From NCBI GenBank assembly GCA_002495485.1, contig DAFH01000015.1:3615-9776 (forward strand): DNA of 6,162 nt. Direction: 5' to 3'. The notes beneath the pieces are model-generated. The model was not told the origin of the DNA, did not search any database, and saw only the letters and a program-made list of their open reading frames with translations. Source of the DNA: Candidatus Bathyarchaeota archaeon UBA185. Its GTDB lineage: Archaea; Thermoproteota; Bathyarchaeia; 40CM-2-53-6. The position numbers were made by a program, and so were the translations under genes. Position 1 is the first letter of the stretch; each line of letters opens with the position of its first letter. Shown here in pieces: positions 1 to 5,458 of this stretch.

Positions 1-318
1 CCCTTCGGCATGTTCTGGAGCGAGTTCCTCATCGTCCTCTCCAGTCTTCAAACGAAGAGCCTGCTGCTGACGGGAGCGGCGATCGTGATGCTGTTTAACG
101 TCGCCTTCTCGATCGGCTACTATTTCCGGATCATCCGCGTGGTAGCTTTCAACAAGCAGAGCGATTACCTCGCTACCGCAAGATTCAAGCCACGATCAGC
201 GGTCATGCTCGTTCCCTGTGTCGTGCTCCTCGCGCTGAGCCTGATCACGGGCTTCTTCCCAGACACATTTTATCAACCAATTCTCAACGGAGTACACGCG
301 CTGTTTCCCGGAACGTAA
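1..318 (+). CDS. Proton-conducting transporter subunit (NuoL/M/N, Mrp/Hyf antiporter family), C-terminal fragment
   Basis: This is the 3' end of an integral membrane subunit of the proton-pumping antiporter-like family (NADH:quinone oxidoreductase NuoL/M/N, Mrp antiporters, hydrogenase-4 Hyf). The frame is open to the left edge, so the start is missing. The visible 105 residues open with PFGMFWSEF, a typical post-TM12 motif of the family (small residues, then F-W-S/K-E-F). Two long hydrophobic segments follow, roughly window residues 23-45 and 66-85, and the protein ends soon after the last one, as expected for the final helices. These subunits move protons across the membrane, driven by quinone reduction or hydrogenase chemistry. 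Which paralogue this is cannot be settled from the tail alone; PPF-type motifs occur in NuoN, NuoM and Hyf subunits. The stop (TAA) lies only 16 nt before the next gene's probable start, so co-transcription is likely. Confidence 0.85.
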   Translation, partial: PFGMFWSEFLIVLSSLQTKSLLLTGAAIVMLFNVAFSIGYYFRIIRVVAFNKQSDYLATARFKPRSAVMLVPCVVLLALSLITGFFPDTFYQPILNGVHALFPGT

Positions 319-322
319 GATG

Positions 323-330
323 GGAGGTGA
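323..330 (+). promoter_or_regulatory. Ribosome-binding site deciding a TTG start
   Basis: GGAGGTGA is a perfect match to the archaeal 16S 3'-end complement and sits 7 nt (from GGAGG) before TTG at 335. An in-frame ATG at 320 overlaps this site and has no Shine-Dalgarno sequence of its own, so TTG 335 is the preferred start. Confidence 0.7.
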
Positions 331-334
331 AGAA

Positions 335-673
335 TTGTCAAAGACGAGTCGGGTGATCAAGGATATCAAAACCCTCGACCAGGCGATCAAAGTCGAGCAG
401 GACGTAGAATCCGGATACTACTCGGTCATCCACGAGAACGTATCCTACTGGATCGCAGTCGAAGAAGACGTGATTGAGAGCTACACGAAGCTGATGGAGA
501 CTAGCCCAGGAACACAGCTGATGACAACGCTCCAAGCTATAGTTGAGGACTCCAAGAAGCATAGGGCGATACTCAGCCACATATCATCCCAGCTCGACAG
601 CATAGTCGCCGACGAGAGGAAGCACGAGAGAATGCTTTCAGAACTCAAGTCTGCTCTAGAAAAGTCAAGATGA
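335..673 (+). CDS. Small ferritin-like (four-helix, DExxH) protein
   Basis: This 112-residue all-alpha, highly charged cytosolic protein uses TTG 335 as start; the ATG 320 alternative adds five residues. It has helices rich in Glu (E25, E34, E43, E44, E48) and two carboxylate-plus-His patterns: EDSKKH (71-76) and DERKHER (93-99), the second containing the ExxH typical of ferritin-like/rubrerythrin iron sites. By family knowledge such proteins bind a di-iron centre and handle iron, O2 or peroxide; whether this one keeps a full site is unclear. The protein is short (rubrerythrin domains usually exceed 130 residues), so it may be a reduced or dimerising version. It follows the respiratory subunit with a 16-nt gap, suggesting one transcript. 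The incomplete gene at the right edge of the window carries the same DSxxH and DExKHER pattern and looks like a distant paralogue. Function is inferred from the fold pattern only. Confidence 0.6.
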   Translation: MSKTSRVIKDIKTLDQAIKVEQDVESGYYSVIHENVSYWIAVEEDVIESYTKLMETSPGTQLMTTLQAIVEDSKKHRAILSHISSQLDSIVADERKHERMLSELKSALEKSR

Positions 674-690
674 GAAAAGTCGGCGAACGA

Positions 691-1149
691 TCAGCTCTTT
701 GAACGGGCCCGCTTTGAAGCTATCTGGCCGGCCAAGAGCGCGGCTGGGTAGAACACTTCCTCCTCTTCTCTCGAATACCTCTCAAGATTCTCGGCAAATC
801 GCACAGCGGTCAAATGGCCCTCGTCCGCTCCGACCTTCTTGAGCTGTTCGAGATACTTCCGTAGCTCCTTGTGGCCGCGAACCAATCCTGGATATTCTTT
901 CTGGAACTTGGAACCTACTATCGAGGCTCTTTTGGCAACTCCGTTCCTAAGCTTCCCGTTCGCGAGGTCCGGAAGAATGCCAAGCAGGGGCAGAGCGAAA
1001 GCCTCCTCCTTGTCAATGTGGTTTTTCAGATCCTTTGCCAGCTTCTCTGCAATGTTTCCGGTCTTCCCAGAAAGGTGTTGCACTCGCAACATGAGGTGCC
1101 AGATTTCCTCGTGCTCCTTCTGCATTGATGGAGGCGCTGACAGCGGCAT
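691..1149 (-). CDS. Hemerythrin-like (HHE cation-binding) domain protein
   Basis: This 152-residue protein has the hemerythrin helical bundle pattern. EHEEIW (H13) lies in helix 1, HIDKE (H44, E48) forms the first HxxxE, GHKEL (H93) is in helix 3, and the C-terminal helix has ERYSREEEEVFYPAALL (123-139). Such domains bind a non-haem di-iron centre and sense or carry O2, NO or iron. In the second HxxxE position a Tyr (Y125) stands where His is usual, so the site may be altered. The open frame extends back to 1260, but that stretch is Cys-rich and unlike the family. ATG at 1149 is preferred because a TATA-like box is centred about 27 nt upstream, which fits a leaderless mRNA. The gene converges on the ferritin-like gene with only 17 bp between stop codons, and it diverges from the small membrane protein. 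Confidence 0.8.
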   Translation of the reverse strand: MPLSAPPSMQKEHEEIWHLMLRVQHLSGKTGNIAEKLAKDLKNHIDKEEAFALPLLGILPDLANGKLRNGVAKRASIVGSKFQKEYPGLVRGHKELRKYLEQLKKVGADEGHLTAVRFAENLERYSREEEEVFYPAALLAGQIASKRARSKS

Positions 1150-1171
1150 AAGGACCTGGACAGTCTGCTCA

Positions 1172-1196
1172 ATACTTATCCATATGGTACACTTTG
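1172..1196 (-). promoter_or_regulatory. Promoter of the hemerythrin-like gene: TATA-like box with upstream motif
   Basis: On the minus strand ATAAGTAT (1179-1172) is centred about 27 nt before ATG 1149, the spacing expected for an archaeal leaderless promoter. Six bases upstream of it lies CAAAGTGTACC (1196-1186). Near-copies occur at 2431-2441 and 5624-5634, so it may be a regulator-binding site. Confidence 0.45.
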
Positions 1197-1281
1197 AAAC
1201 ACAATCTAGAGCCTTCGCATCACTGACTAGCCAGCACTTGTAATGTATTGAGTACCGCAACCATTTACCCTAGTCTCGCTT

Positions 1282-1485
1282 GTGATGATCAAAACGCGGC
1301 AAACCGAAGTAACCTCCCGTGGAATGGTCTCAAGAATCATTGGAACAATACTGACGCTCACGGCACTCTTGGTCGGAACCCTGACCTACGTTGGCTTCTA
1401 CACCAACGGTTACAGTATATTCCAGAAGTTGGTCGTGTTTCTAGTGGGCTTCATACTGGCAATGGCCGTGGTAGCGATCATGTGA
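1282..1485 (+). CDS. Small two-helix membrane protein, unknown function
   Basis: I do not recognise a family. The product is 66 or 67 residues, because GTG 1282 and ATG 1285 are adjacent possible starts; another ATG at 1324 would remove a charged head. A basic N-terminus (residues about 1-17, K and R rich) is followed by a hydrophobic helix at about 18-40, a short NGYS turn, and a second helix at about 48-66 that ends the protein. This is a helical hairpin whose basic N-terminus favours a cytoplasmic side. Clean hydrophobic segmentation in a short frame, with charge only outside the helices, supports real coding. No Shine-Dalgarno sequence is visible; TAATGTATT at 1241-1249 could be a TATA element with a short leader. 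It diverges from the hemerythrin gene across 132 bp, and a role beside respiratory or stress proteins is only a guess. Confidence 0.6.
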   Translation: MMIKTRQTEVTSRGMVSRIIGTILTLTALLVGTLTYVGFYTNGYSIFQKLVVFLVGFILAMAVVAIM

Positions 1486-1499
1486 GCGGCTTCGGCAGG

Positions 1500-1546
1500 G
1501 CGGACGGGATGGATCCATGAAGGATGTGGACCCTAGACACGTCCGC
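1500..1546. repeat. Inverted repeat with nested palindrome downstream of the small membrane gene
   Basis: GCGGACG (1500-1506) and CGTCCGC (1540-1546) are perfect inverted repeats. Between them is the 10-bp palindrome ATGGATCCAT (1509-1518). They lie in the 149-bp gap between converging genes, 15 bp after the stop at 1485. This may be a 3'-UTR fold for the plus-strand transcript; no T-run follows directly. Confidence 0.3.
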
Positions 1547-1588
1547 TGGAGGCCTCACTAGGCATTAATTCCGAATTCATACGAATAG

Positions 1589-1612
1589 AAAAAAGGGTGG
1601 CTAGCTAGCCCT
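1589..1612 (-). terminator. Intrinsic-type terminator of the four-helix membrane protein gene
   Basis: On the minus strand, after the stop at 1635, the 12-bp palindrome GGCTAGCTAGCC (1610-1599) is followed by ACCC and six T (complement of A at 1589-1594). Hairpin plus T-run fits transcription termination of the leftward gene. Confidence 0.5.
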
Positions 1613-1634
1613 CGGCTTAAATCCTCTCCTTGGG

Positions 1635-2330
1635 TTATGCTGAAGCTTTCATTATTTTCATTGAGCGTCGCCAGGCTATGACATAGCCGATTCCACCCGC
1701 AAATGCACCGAGAAGCGCCAGAACAGCAAAGTATGCTATGGGGTCGACGAGCGGGCCTAGTACTTGCACGTGGACGCTGCAGCTGTCGACAGTTGGGTTC
1801 GCTTTACAGTAGGTGGTAGCTCCGGTCGTTGAGATGAAGTTTTCCGCCTGCCACCCTCCGATCCACATAATCCATGTGGATACGATGACTCCGACGTTCA
1901 TGAGCACTAGGTGGAGCCATCCGAAGATGTTGCTCAGTCCAGTGTAAGGCGCTCTTAGATTAACCTCGAGGTGTTGGTAGAACAGGGCTGTGACCGCGCA
2001 TGCGAGGGGTCCGAAAATGATGAATCCGAGAATGCCAACAGTGAGCCAGTTTCCGGCTCCTCCTCCTGCCACGTACTTCGCCGCACCTCCAGCGCCGGCC
2101 ACGATCGGATATTGTGAGTCGTAGAGAAGAAATCCAATTGCGCCGGCAGCCAGTGCACCTTCAATTATTGCTCCTATGACGAACCGGTTCGCCCACTTGC
2201 TCCAAGGTGCAGAGTCGGGTTTGAATCCCACAGTTGTTCCGGGCCTCCTCTCGCTGGCGAGCGAAAAGCCCGAATCGTTCCGTTCCGTTGTATTGGTTGG
2301 TTCCTTTCGGTATTGGTTACCCGTTTTCAT
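1635..2330 (-). CDS. Four-helix membrane protein of unknown function
   Basis: This is a 231-residue integral membrane protein. A hydrophilic, probably cytosolic N-terminus (1-45) precedes hydrophobic helices at about 48-70, 94-118, 135-158 and 196-220, and the chain ends in the basic RRSMKIMKASA. The loop before helix 2 is rich in Gly and Ala. Between helices 3 and 4, YCKANPTVDSC (174-184) has two Cys that could form an external disulfide. His residues sit at 120 (end of helix 2) and 140 (GWLHLVLMNVG, start of helix 3), a pattern vaguely like helices of haem-copper oxidase relatives. I cannot name a family, and redox function is a guess. The open frame runs back to 2471, but ATG 2330 is chosen because a TATA-like CATATATT lies centred about 27 nt upstream and the extra N-terminus is implausible. 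The gene diverges from the HMA-like gene and ends at a hairpin plus T-run. Confidence 0.7.
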   Translation of the reverse strand: MKTGNQYRKEPTNTTERNDSGFSLASERRPGTTVGFKPDSAPWSKWANRFVIGAIIEGALAAGAIGFLLYDSQYPIVAGAGGAAKYVAGGGAGNWLTVGILGFIIFGPLACAVTALFYQHLEVNLRAPYTGLSNIFGWLHLVLMNVGVIVSTWIMWIGGWQAENFISTTGATTYCKANPTVDSCSVHVQVLGPLVDPIAYFAVLALLGAFAGGIGYVIAWRRSMKIMKASA

Positions 2331-2353
2331 GCTTTCTTCGGTGAAATGAAGCG

Positions 2354-2361
2354 AATATATG
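2354..2361 (-). promoter_or_regulatory. TATA-like box for the four-helix membrane protein
   Basis: CATATATT on the minus strand is centred about 27 nt upstream of ATG 2330, consistent with transcription starting at or next to the start codon (leaderless). The flanking 178-bp gap (2331-2508) is shared with the divergent HMA-like gene. It also holds a GCACCGGTGC palindrome (2397-2406) and AAAGTGTACTTT (2432-2443). Confidence 0.55.
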
Positions 2362-2430
2362 CTATTTGGTTGACTCCGACAAAGCCCCCCGCCGGAGCAC
2401 CGGTGCCGCTTGGGCGATGGTTCGCGGATA

Positions 2431-2443
2431 CAAAGTGTACTTT
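2431..2443. promoter_or_regulatory. Possible regulator site in the divergent intergenic region
   Basis: CAAAGTGTACTTT contains the imperfect inverted repeat AAAGT-GT-ACTTT. Its first ten bases repeat the motif found before the hemerythrin-like gene (minus strand, 1196-1186), with a near-copy before uspA. No TATA box follows it on the plus strand, so its target gene is unclear. Confidence 0.3.
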
Positions 2444-2508
2444 CGAGGCACACTGTGGACCAACCACTCAAGTACTCAAGCGTGAACTAGCCTACGTAGA
2501 ACAACCGG

Positions 2509-2781
2509 GTGGAGAGTCCTTTGGCCGAAGCTAAGCCGGAAAAAACCGAACCGGAGATAATGGCCCTTTCGATGGCTCATAGGGCGAGGGGGATTGTTGA
2601 CTTGTCCGGAACGAAGCTGCCTGACCGACCGTCGTTCTTGGAGGAGAAGATGCTCAAGACTCGTGGAATATTTTCTGCGGAGATTAATGCCTACTCGAAT
2701 CGGATGATCGTCGAATTCGATCCGACAGTCATCAGTCTCGAAAAGATCAAGGCAATGATCAAGCCGACGAGCCCAACCTAG
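2509..2781 (+). CDS. Cysteine-free HMA-like (ferredoxin-fold) small protein
   Basis: This 90-residue soluble protein has residues 27-84 that read like a heavy-metal-associated beta-alpha-beta-beta-alpha-beta domain: a strand (GIVDLS), a helix (FLEEKML, 43-49), then GIFSAEIN (53-60), RMIVEFDP (65-72) and a final helix ISLEKIKAMI (75-84). The G-V-x-x-x-x-V and V-x-F-DP signatures of HMA domains are recognisable. The metal-binding CxxC is absent, and the whole protein has no Cys. It therefore probably does not carry Cu or Zn in the usual way and may act in protein-protein contact. A hydrophilic tail (1-20, K, E and P rich) precedes the domain. Start is uncertain: GTG 2509 has no Shine-Dalgarno sequence, TTG 2521 is preceded by GGTGGAG, and ATG 2560 is closely preceded by GGAG. 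The gene converges on the dehydratase gene with 34 bp between stops. Confidence 0.6.
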   Translation: MESPLAEAKPEKTEPEIMALSMAHRARGIVDLSGTKLPDRPSFLEEKMLKTRGIFSAEINAYSNRMIVEFDPTVISLEKIKAMIKPTSPT

Positions 2782-2848
2782 AGACGTTGGGGGGTTTCAT
2801 GGCGAGCCTGTCGTCTCAGCTTCGTCTCGGCAGGAGAGACGAAAGCTG
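2781..2848. repeat. Nested GAGACG/CGTCTC inverted repeats between converging genes
   Basis: GAGACG (2781-2786) pairs with CGTCTC (2812-2817). CAGCTTCGTCTC (2817-2828) pairs with GAGACGAAAGCTG (2836-2848) with one bulged base and a 7-base loop. The second hairpin includes the dehydratase gene's last codons and stop. No T-run follows on either strand, so terminator function is uncertain. Confidence 0.4.
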
Positions 2849-3640
2849 ACGTAGAACATCACTTGCAAGTGTGCTCTCACCGAGTCGCTTCGAGACCACT
2901 CTTCCTGCTCTGCCAACAAGGTAAGCTGCCACCTTCGCAGCCTCGAATGGGGATCGACCCCTCGCCAGCATGGCACCCGCGACCCCTGCAAGGAGATCGC
3001 CGTAGCCACCTTTCGTCAGGAAAGGAGAACCCTCACGGTCCACAATGACCCGGTCTCCGTCTGAAATATAGTCATCTGCTCCCTTCACGATGATTGTGGC
3101 CTTGTAGCGCCTTGCAAGATTCTTGACCGCTTTGTTCCTCTCTTCGCTGTCCGTGGGCCAGGGATTCTTCGATAGAACTTGGAATTCACCCGCGTTCGGA
3201 GTCAACAATATCTGTTTCCCATGAATGACGCTCGGTTTGTCCGCGATGGCGTGGAGGGCTTCCGCGTCGGCGACAATGGGTGCCTTGCACTTTCGAATTA
3301 TCGTGCGCAGCGCGTCGTGGGCGGGCGGGGTTCTCTCGACTCCGCACCCCAAGACAAGCGCGTCCGCATTGGAGAGAAGCTCTTGGACGACCATAGGCTC
3401 GGGGAAGGCTGAGGCGCATGGCACCGTGATTAGGTCCGGTGAATAACCGGCAACAATGTCGGCGGCTCTGTGCGGCGCGACTATGATAGCGAGGTCTGCT
3501 CCAGCGCTAAGAGCCGCGAGGCCATTGAACGCGAGGCAGCCCGCGTATCGATCACTTCCTCCCGCTATGACGAGCCTTCCAAAGTCGCCCTTTCGAACGT
3601 TCTTTCCACGTGGCGGATAGTACTCGGCGAGATCGACCGT
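2816..3640 (-). CDS. nnrD: ADP-dependent NAD(P)H-hydrate dehydratase (YjeF C-terminal, ribokinase-like fold)
   Basis: The enzyme repairs hydrated NADH and NADPH in the cytosol, with nucleotide-driven dehydration of the S-hydrate. Family motifs appear in order over 274 residues: YYPPRG (7-12), KGDFG (17-21), AGGS (26-29), GADLAIIVAP (47-56), GCGVE (98-102, for the usual GPGLG), DAEAL (125-129), TPNAGEF (147-153), KGADD (186-190) and GGYGDLLAG (211-219), which keeps the catalytic-type Asp at 215; Tyr replaces the usual Thr/Ser. The fused N-terminal epimerase domain found in many homologues is absent. The start is odd. The frame opens at 3649 after a TGA, and no ATG, GTG or TTG occurs until GTG 3424, which lies inside the conserved fold. 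ACG 3640, preceded by GAGG with a 7-nt spacer, is my working start; a sequence error or frameshift is possible. Third gene of the uspA operon, about 90 nt after the CBS-HPF stop. Confidence 0.85.
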   Translation of the reverse strand, partial: TVDLAEYYPPRGKNVRKGDFGRLVIAGGSDRYAGCLAFNGLAALSAGADLAIIVAPHRAADIVAGYSPDLITVPCASAFPEPMVVQELLSNADALVLGCGVERTPPAHDALRTIIRKCKAPIVADAEALHAIADKPSVIHGKQILLTPNAGEFQVLSKNPWPTDSEERNKAVKNLARRYKATIIVKGADDYISDGDRVIVDREGSPFLTKGGYGDLLAGVAGAMLARGRSPFEAAKVAAYLVGRAGRVVSKRLGESTLASDVLRQLSSLLPRRS

Positions 3641-3730
3641 TTCGAGGCCTCAGATCCTTTGGATTGAAGTGGCTTGTCTTTTAGGGCTTCGGAGGCTCTG
3701 GAAGATCGATCCGATCTTATTCCTCCGTCC

Positions 3731-4894
3731 TTATTCCGAGTATCTTGCGGACTCGATTTCTCCCCTGGAAGGTCGTCGGTGGTGAGAGGGGCTGTCTTTG
3801 GGTTTGGTGATCAATCGCTTCATCTTCTCTCCAACCCGTTCGAACACTTCGGCAACCGACCACCCCTCCTCAGTAAAGTCAAACTGCTCACTCGGCGATC
3901 TGATCATCACGCGGACCTCGAATCGTCTCCTGTTCTTGTCCGGGAACTTCGTCTTTACGATCGCCCTCGCCTCGTCGATTCCACTGTAGACGTGACTCAA
4001 TGATTCGACAGCCCGGCGGAACTTTTCCTCGGCTTGAGACGATTCGAAATCCTGTTCCGGAAGGCCCACTACGTAGACTGGTGGACCCTGCGGTTCGGGC
4101 TCGACAGCCAAGAGTCTGATGTAGTCTCGAAGAGTCACGATTCCCTCGATCTTTCCGTTGGCAATCACCACCGAGCACGTCCGGTTCTGGTCCAATACCT
4201 TTCTAAGAACAGCGAGCGAACTGTCAAGAGGCAGGCTTGTGATAGGAGGCGTCCGGAGCACCGCCCCGACTTGGACGCTACCTTTGGAATCGGGGTCTGG
4301 GAGCTTGGAGGCTCTACCCCTCTTCTCCGTCGCACCTAGGATCGTGATTAGGTCCAAAGAAGTTATGAGCCCAGACAGTTCACCGTTCCGAGTAACCGGA
4401 AGATGATCGAAGTCCCGTTCGATCATGATGCTTCTCACCTTGTCTAGACTGTCTGAGAAGTCTGCTGTAATGGGCCTCGGCGTCATGATGTCCGACATGA
4501 CCTTGCTCGAGTCCGACCCTGCGACCTGCTGGAGGAGAAGCGATATTGATGCGGCACCCTTCAGTTTTCCGTTCGAGTCGAAGACAGGAAGCGATCTGAC
4601 CCGCATGTTTGACATTATTCTCGCGGCCTTCGAGATGGGATCATTTGACATGGTCATGGGTGGAGTGACTGCCAGAGTTGACGCTTTTCTGTTGGACACC
4701 TCTCCTGCACGCAGAATGCTTCTGAGCGTGACCACTCCGACTCTTGAACCGTCCTTGACGAAGACCTCGTTGATCTGCTTTGTGAAGAGTCTTCCAATTA
4801 TCTCGGATACTGGATCTTCTCCTTCAACGATGATCGGTTCGGAGAGTATGTCTCCGAGCGGTCGAGAGGCGATGTCAGTGATTTTTGCAGTCAT
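3731..4894 (-). CDS. Four-CBS-domain protein with C-terminal HPF/RaiA-like ribosome hibernation domain
   Basis: This 387-residue cytosolic protein carries CBS domains at about 11-65, 72-125, 132-188 and 206-263, that is, two Bateman pairs. The ribose-phosphate motif GxxTxxD is intact in CBS3 (T178, D181) and CBS4 (T254, D257). It is degraded in CBS1 (Ser for Asp, S59) and CBS2 (S116, L119), so the second pair is the likelier nucleotide site. After a Pro-rich linker, residues 272-366 follow the pattern of the S30EA/HPF/RaiA domain: strand, helix with FRRAVESL, strands with a basic run (314-328, K and R rich), FDFTEEGWSVAEVFERV, and a terminal helix EKMKRL. HPF domains bind the small ribosomal subunit and idle it; CBS domains bind adenine nucleotides. 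I infer adenylate-gated ribosome hibernation. ATG 4894 is preferred over TTG 4900. The gene lies 33 nt after uspA, in one operon. The CBS call is firm; the HPF call is moderate. Confidence 0.8.
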   Translation of the reverse strand: MTAKITDIASRPLGDILSEPIIVEGEDPVSEIIGRLFTKQINEVFVKDGSRVGVVTLRSILRAGEVSNRKASTLAVTPPMTMSNDPISKAARIMSNMRVRSLPVFDSNGKLKGAASISLLLQQVAGSDSSKVMSDIMTPRPITADFSDSLDKVRSIMIERDFDHLPVTRNGELSGLITSLDLITILGATEKRGRASKLPDPDSKGSVQVGAVLRTPPITSLPLDSSLAVLRKVLDQNRTCSVVIANGKIEGIVTLRDYIRLLAVEPEPQGPPVYVVGLPEQDFESSQAEEKFRRAVESLSHVYSGIDEARAIVKTKFPDKNRRRFEVRVMIRSPSEQFDFTEEGWSVAEVFERVGEKMKRLITKPKDSPSHHRRPSRGEIESARYSE

Positions 4895-4927
4895 CTGCAA
4901 GTTCCAACTGGTCCTTGGATTATCAGT

Positions 4928-5455
4928 CTACCTGACGATGAGGACAGGGCATGATGCGTGTGTTACTACCCCGCTTGATACGCTTCCGATGAGCAGTTTT
5001 CTGAACCCGCCCAACCCTCTGGTTCCTACTATTATCAGACCCACGTTTTCCCTGTTTGCATGATTGATTATTGTCTCAACAATGGACGCGACTCCCTCTG
5101 GCGTCTCTGGTTTGACGGTGATGCCCCGCTTCTTTGCTTCGGAGATCGTTCCGCCCATTATTCCCATTGCGACCCGTTTCGCGTAGCCGTAGTAGGCGTC
5201 GATCTCCTGCTGGGACAGTGGTGGTGGAACCATGGGTCCGATCGAGGGGATAGCAGACTTGTAGGCGCTACTCGGCGGGCTGATCGCGTGGAGAATTATC
5301 AGCTCGGCCTTTAGCTTGTCTGCAAGTTCTAGAGCCACGTTTGCGGCTCTGCTCGCGCTCTCAGACCCATCAACAGCGACAAGTATCTTCTTGAAAATCG
5401 GCGAAGTGCTAGACGTCGAGGGCGCGCTTGACTGTTTCGTACTCTTCGTCTCCAT
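4928..5455 (-). CDS. uspA: Universal stress protein, UspA family, ATP-binding type
   Basis: A single-domain universal stress protein of 175 residues, slightly longer than the usual 140-150 because of a Ser/Thr-rich, probably disordered head (2-19). The fold begins at KKILVAVDGSESA (22-34) with the nucleotide-contacting Asp in VDGS. A helix SRAANVALELADKL follows, then ELIILHAISP. The ATP-binding motif G-x2-G-x9-G-S is present as G144, G147, G157 and S158, and the chain ends at the last strand CPVLIVR. A Pro-rich insertion at 60-82 is common in archaeal members. Such proteins bind ATP and are induced under starvation or stress, and act in the cytosol. The start is fixed by a strong GGAGGATC site. 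It is the first gene of a minus-strand operon with the CBS-HPF protein (33-nt gap) and the dehydratase. Confidence 0.93.
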   Translation of the reverse strand: METKSTKQSSAPSTSSTSPIFKKILVAVDGSESASRAANVALELADKLKAELIILHAISPPSSAYKSAIPSIGPMVPPPLSQQEIDAYYGYAKRVAMGIMGGTISEAKKRGITVKPETPEGVASIVETIINHANRENVGLIIVGTRGLGGFRKLLIGSVSSGVVTHASCPVLIVR

Positions 5456-5458
5456 TTA

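Noticed and set aside
658..681. Direct repeat AGAAAAGTC (658-666 and 673-681)
   Set aside because: Only two short copies at a gene end; probably a chance or small duplication.
1248..1520. 90-codon plus-strand frame overlapping the small membrane protein
   Set aside because: Composition (N, R, G, W scattered) is unlike a folded protein, whereas the overlapping frame gives two clean membrane helices.
2397..2406. GCACCGGTGC perfect palindrome as an operator
   Set aside because: A single 10-bp GC palindrome without repeats or position relative to a promoter is not enough to call a site.
4425..5063. 212-codon plus-strand frame opposite the CBS-HPF and uspA genes
   Set aside because: Fully antisense to two well-supported genes; its composition mirrors their codons and shows no domain.
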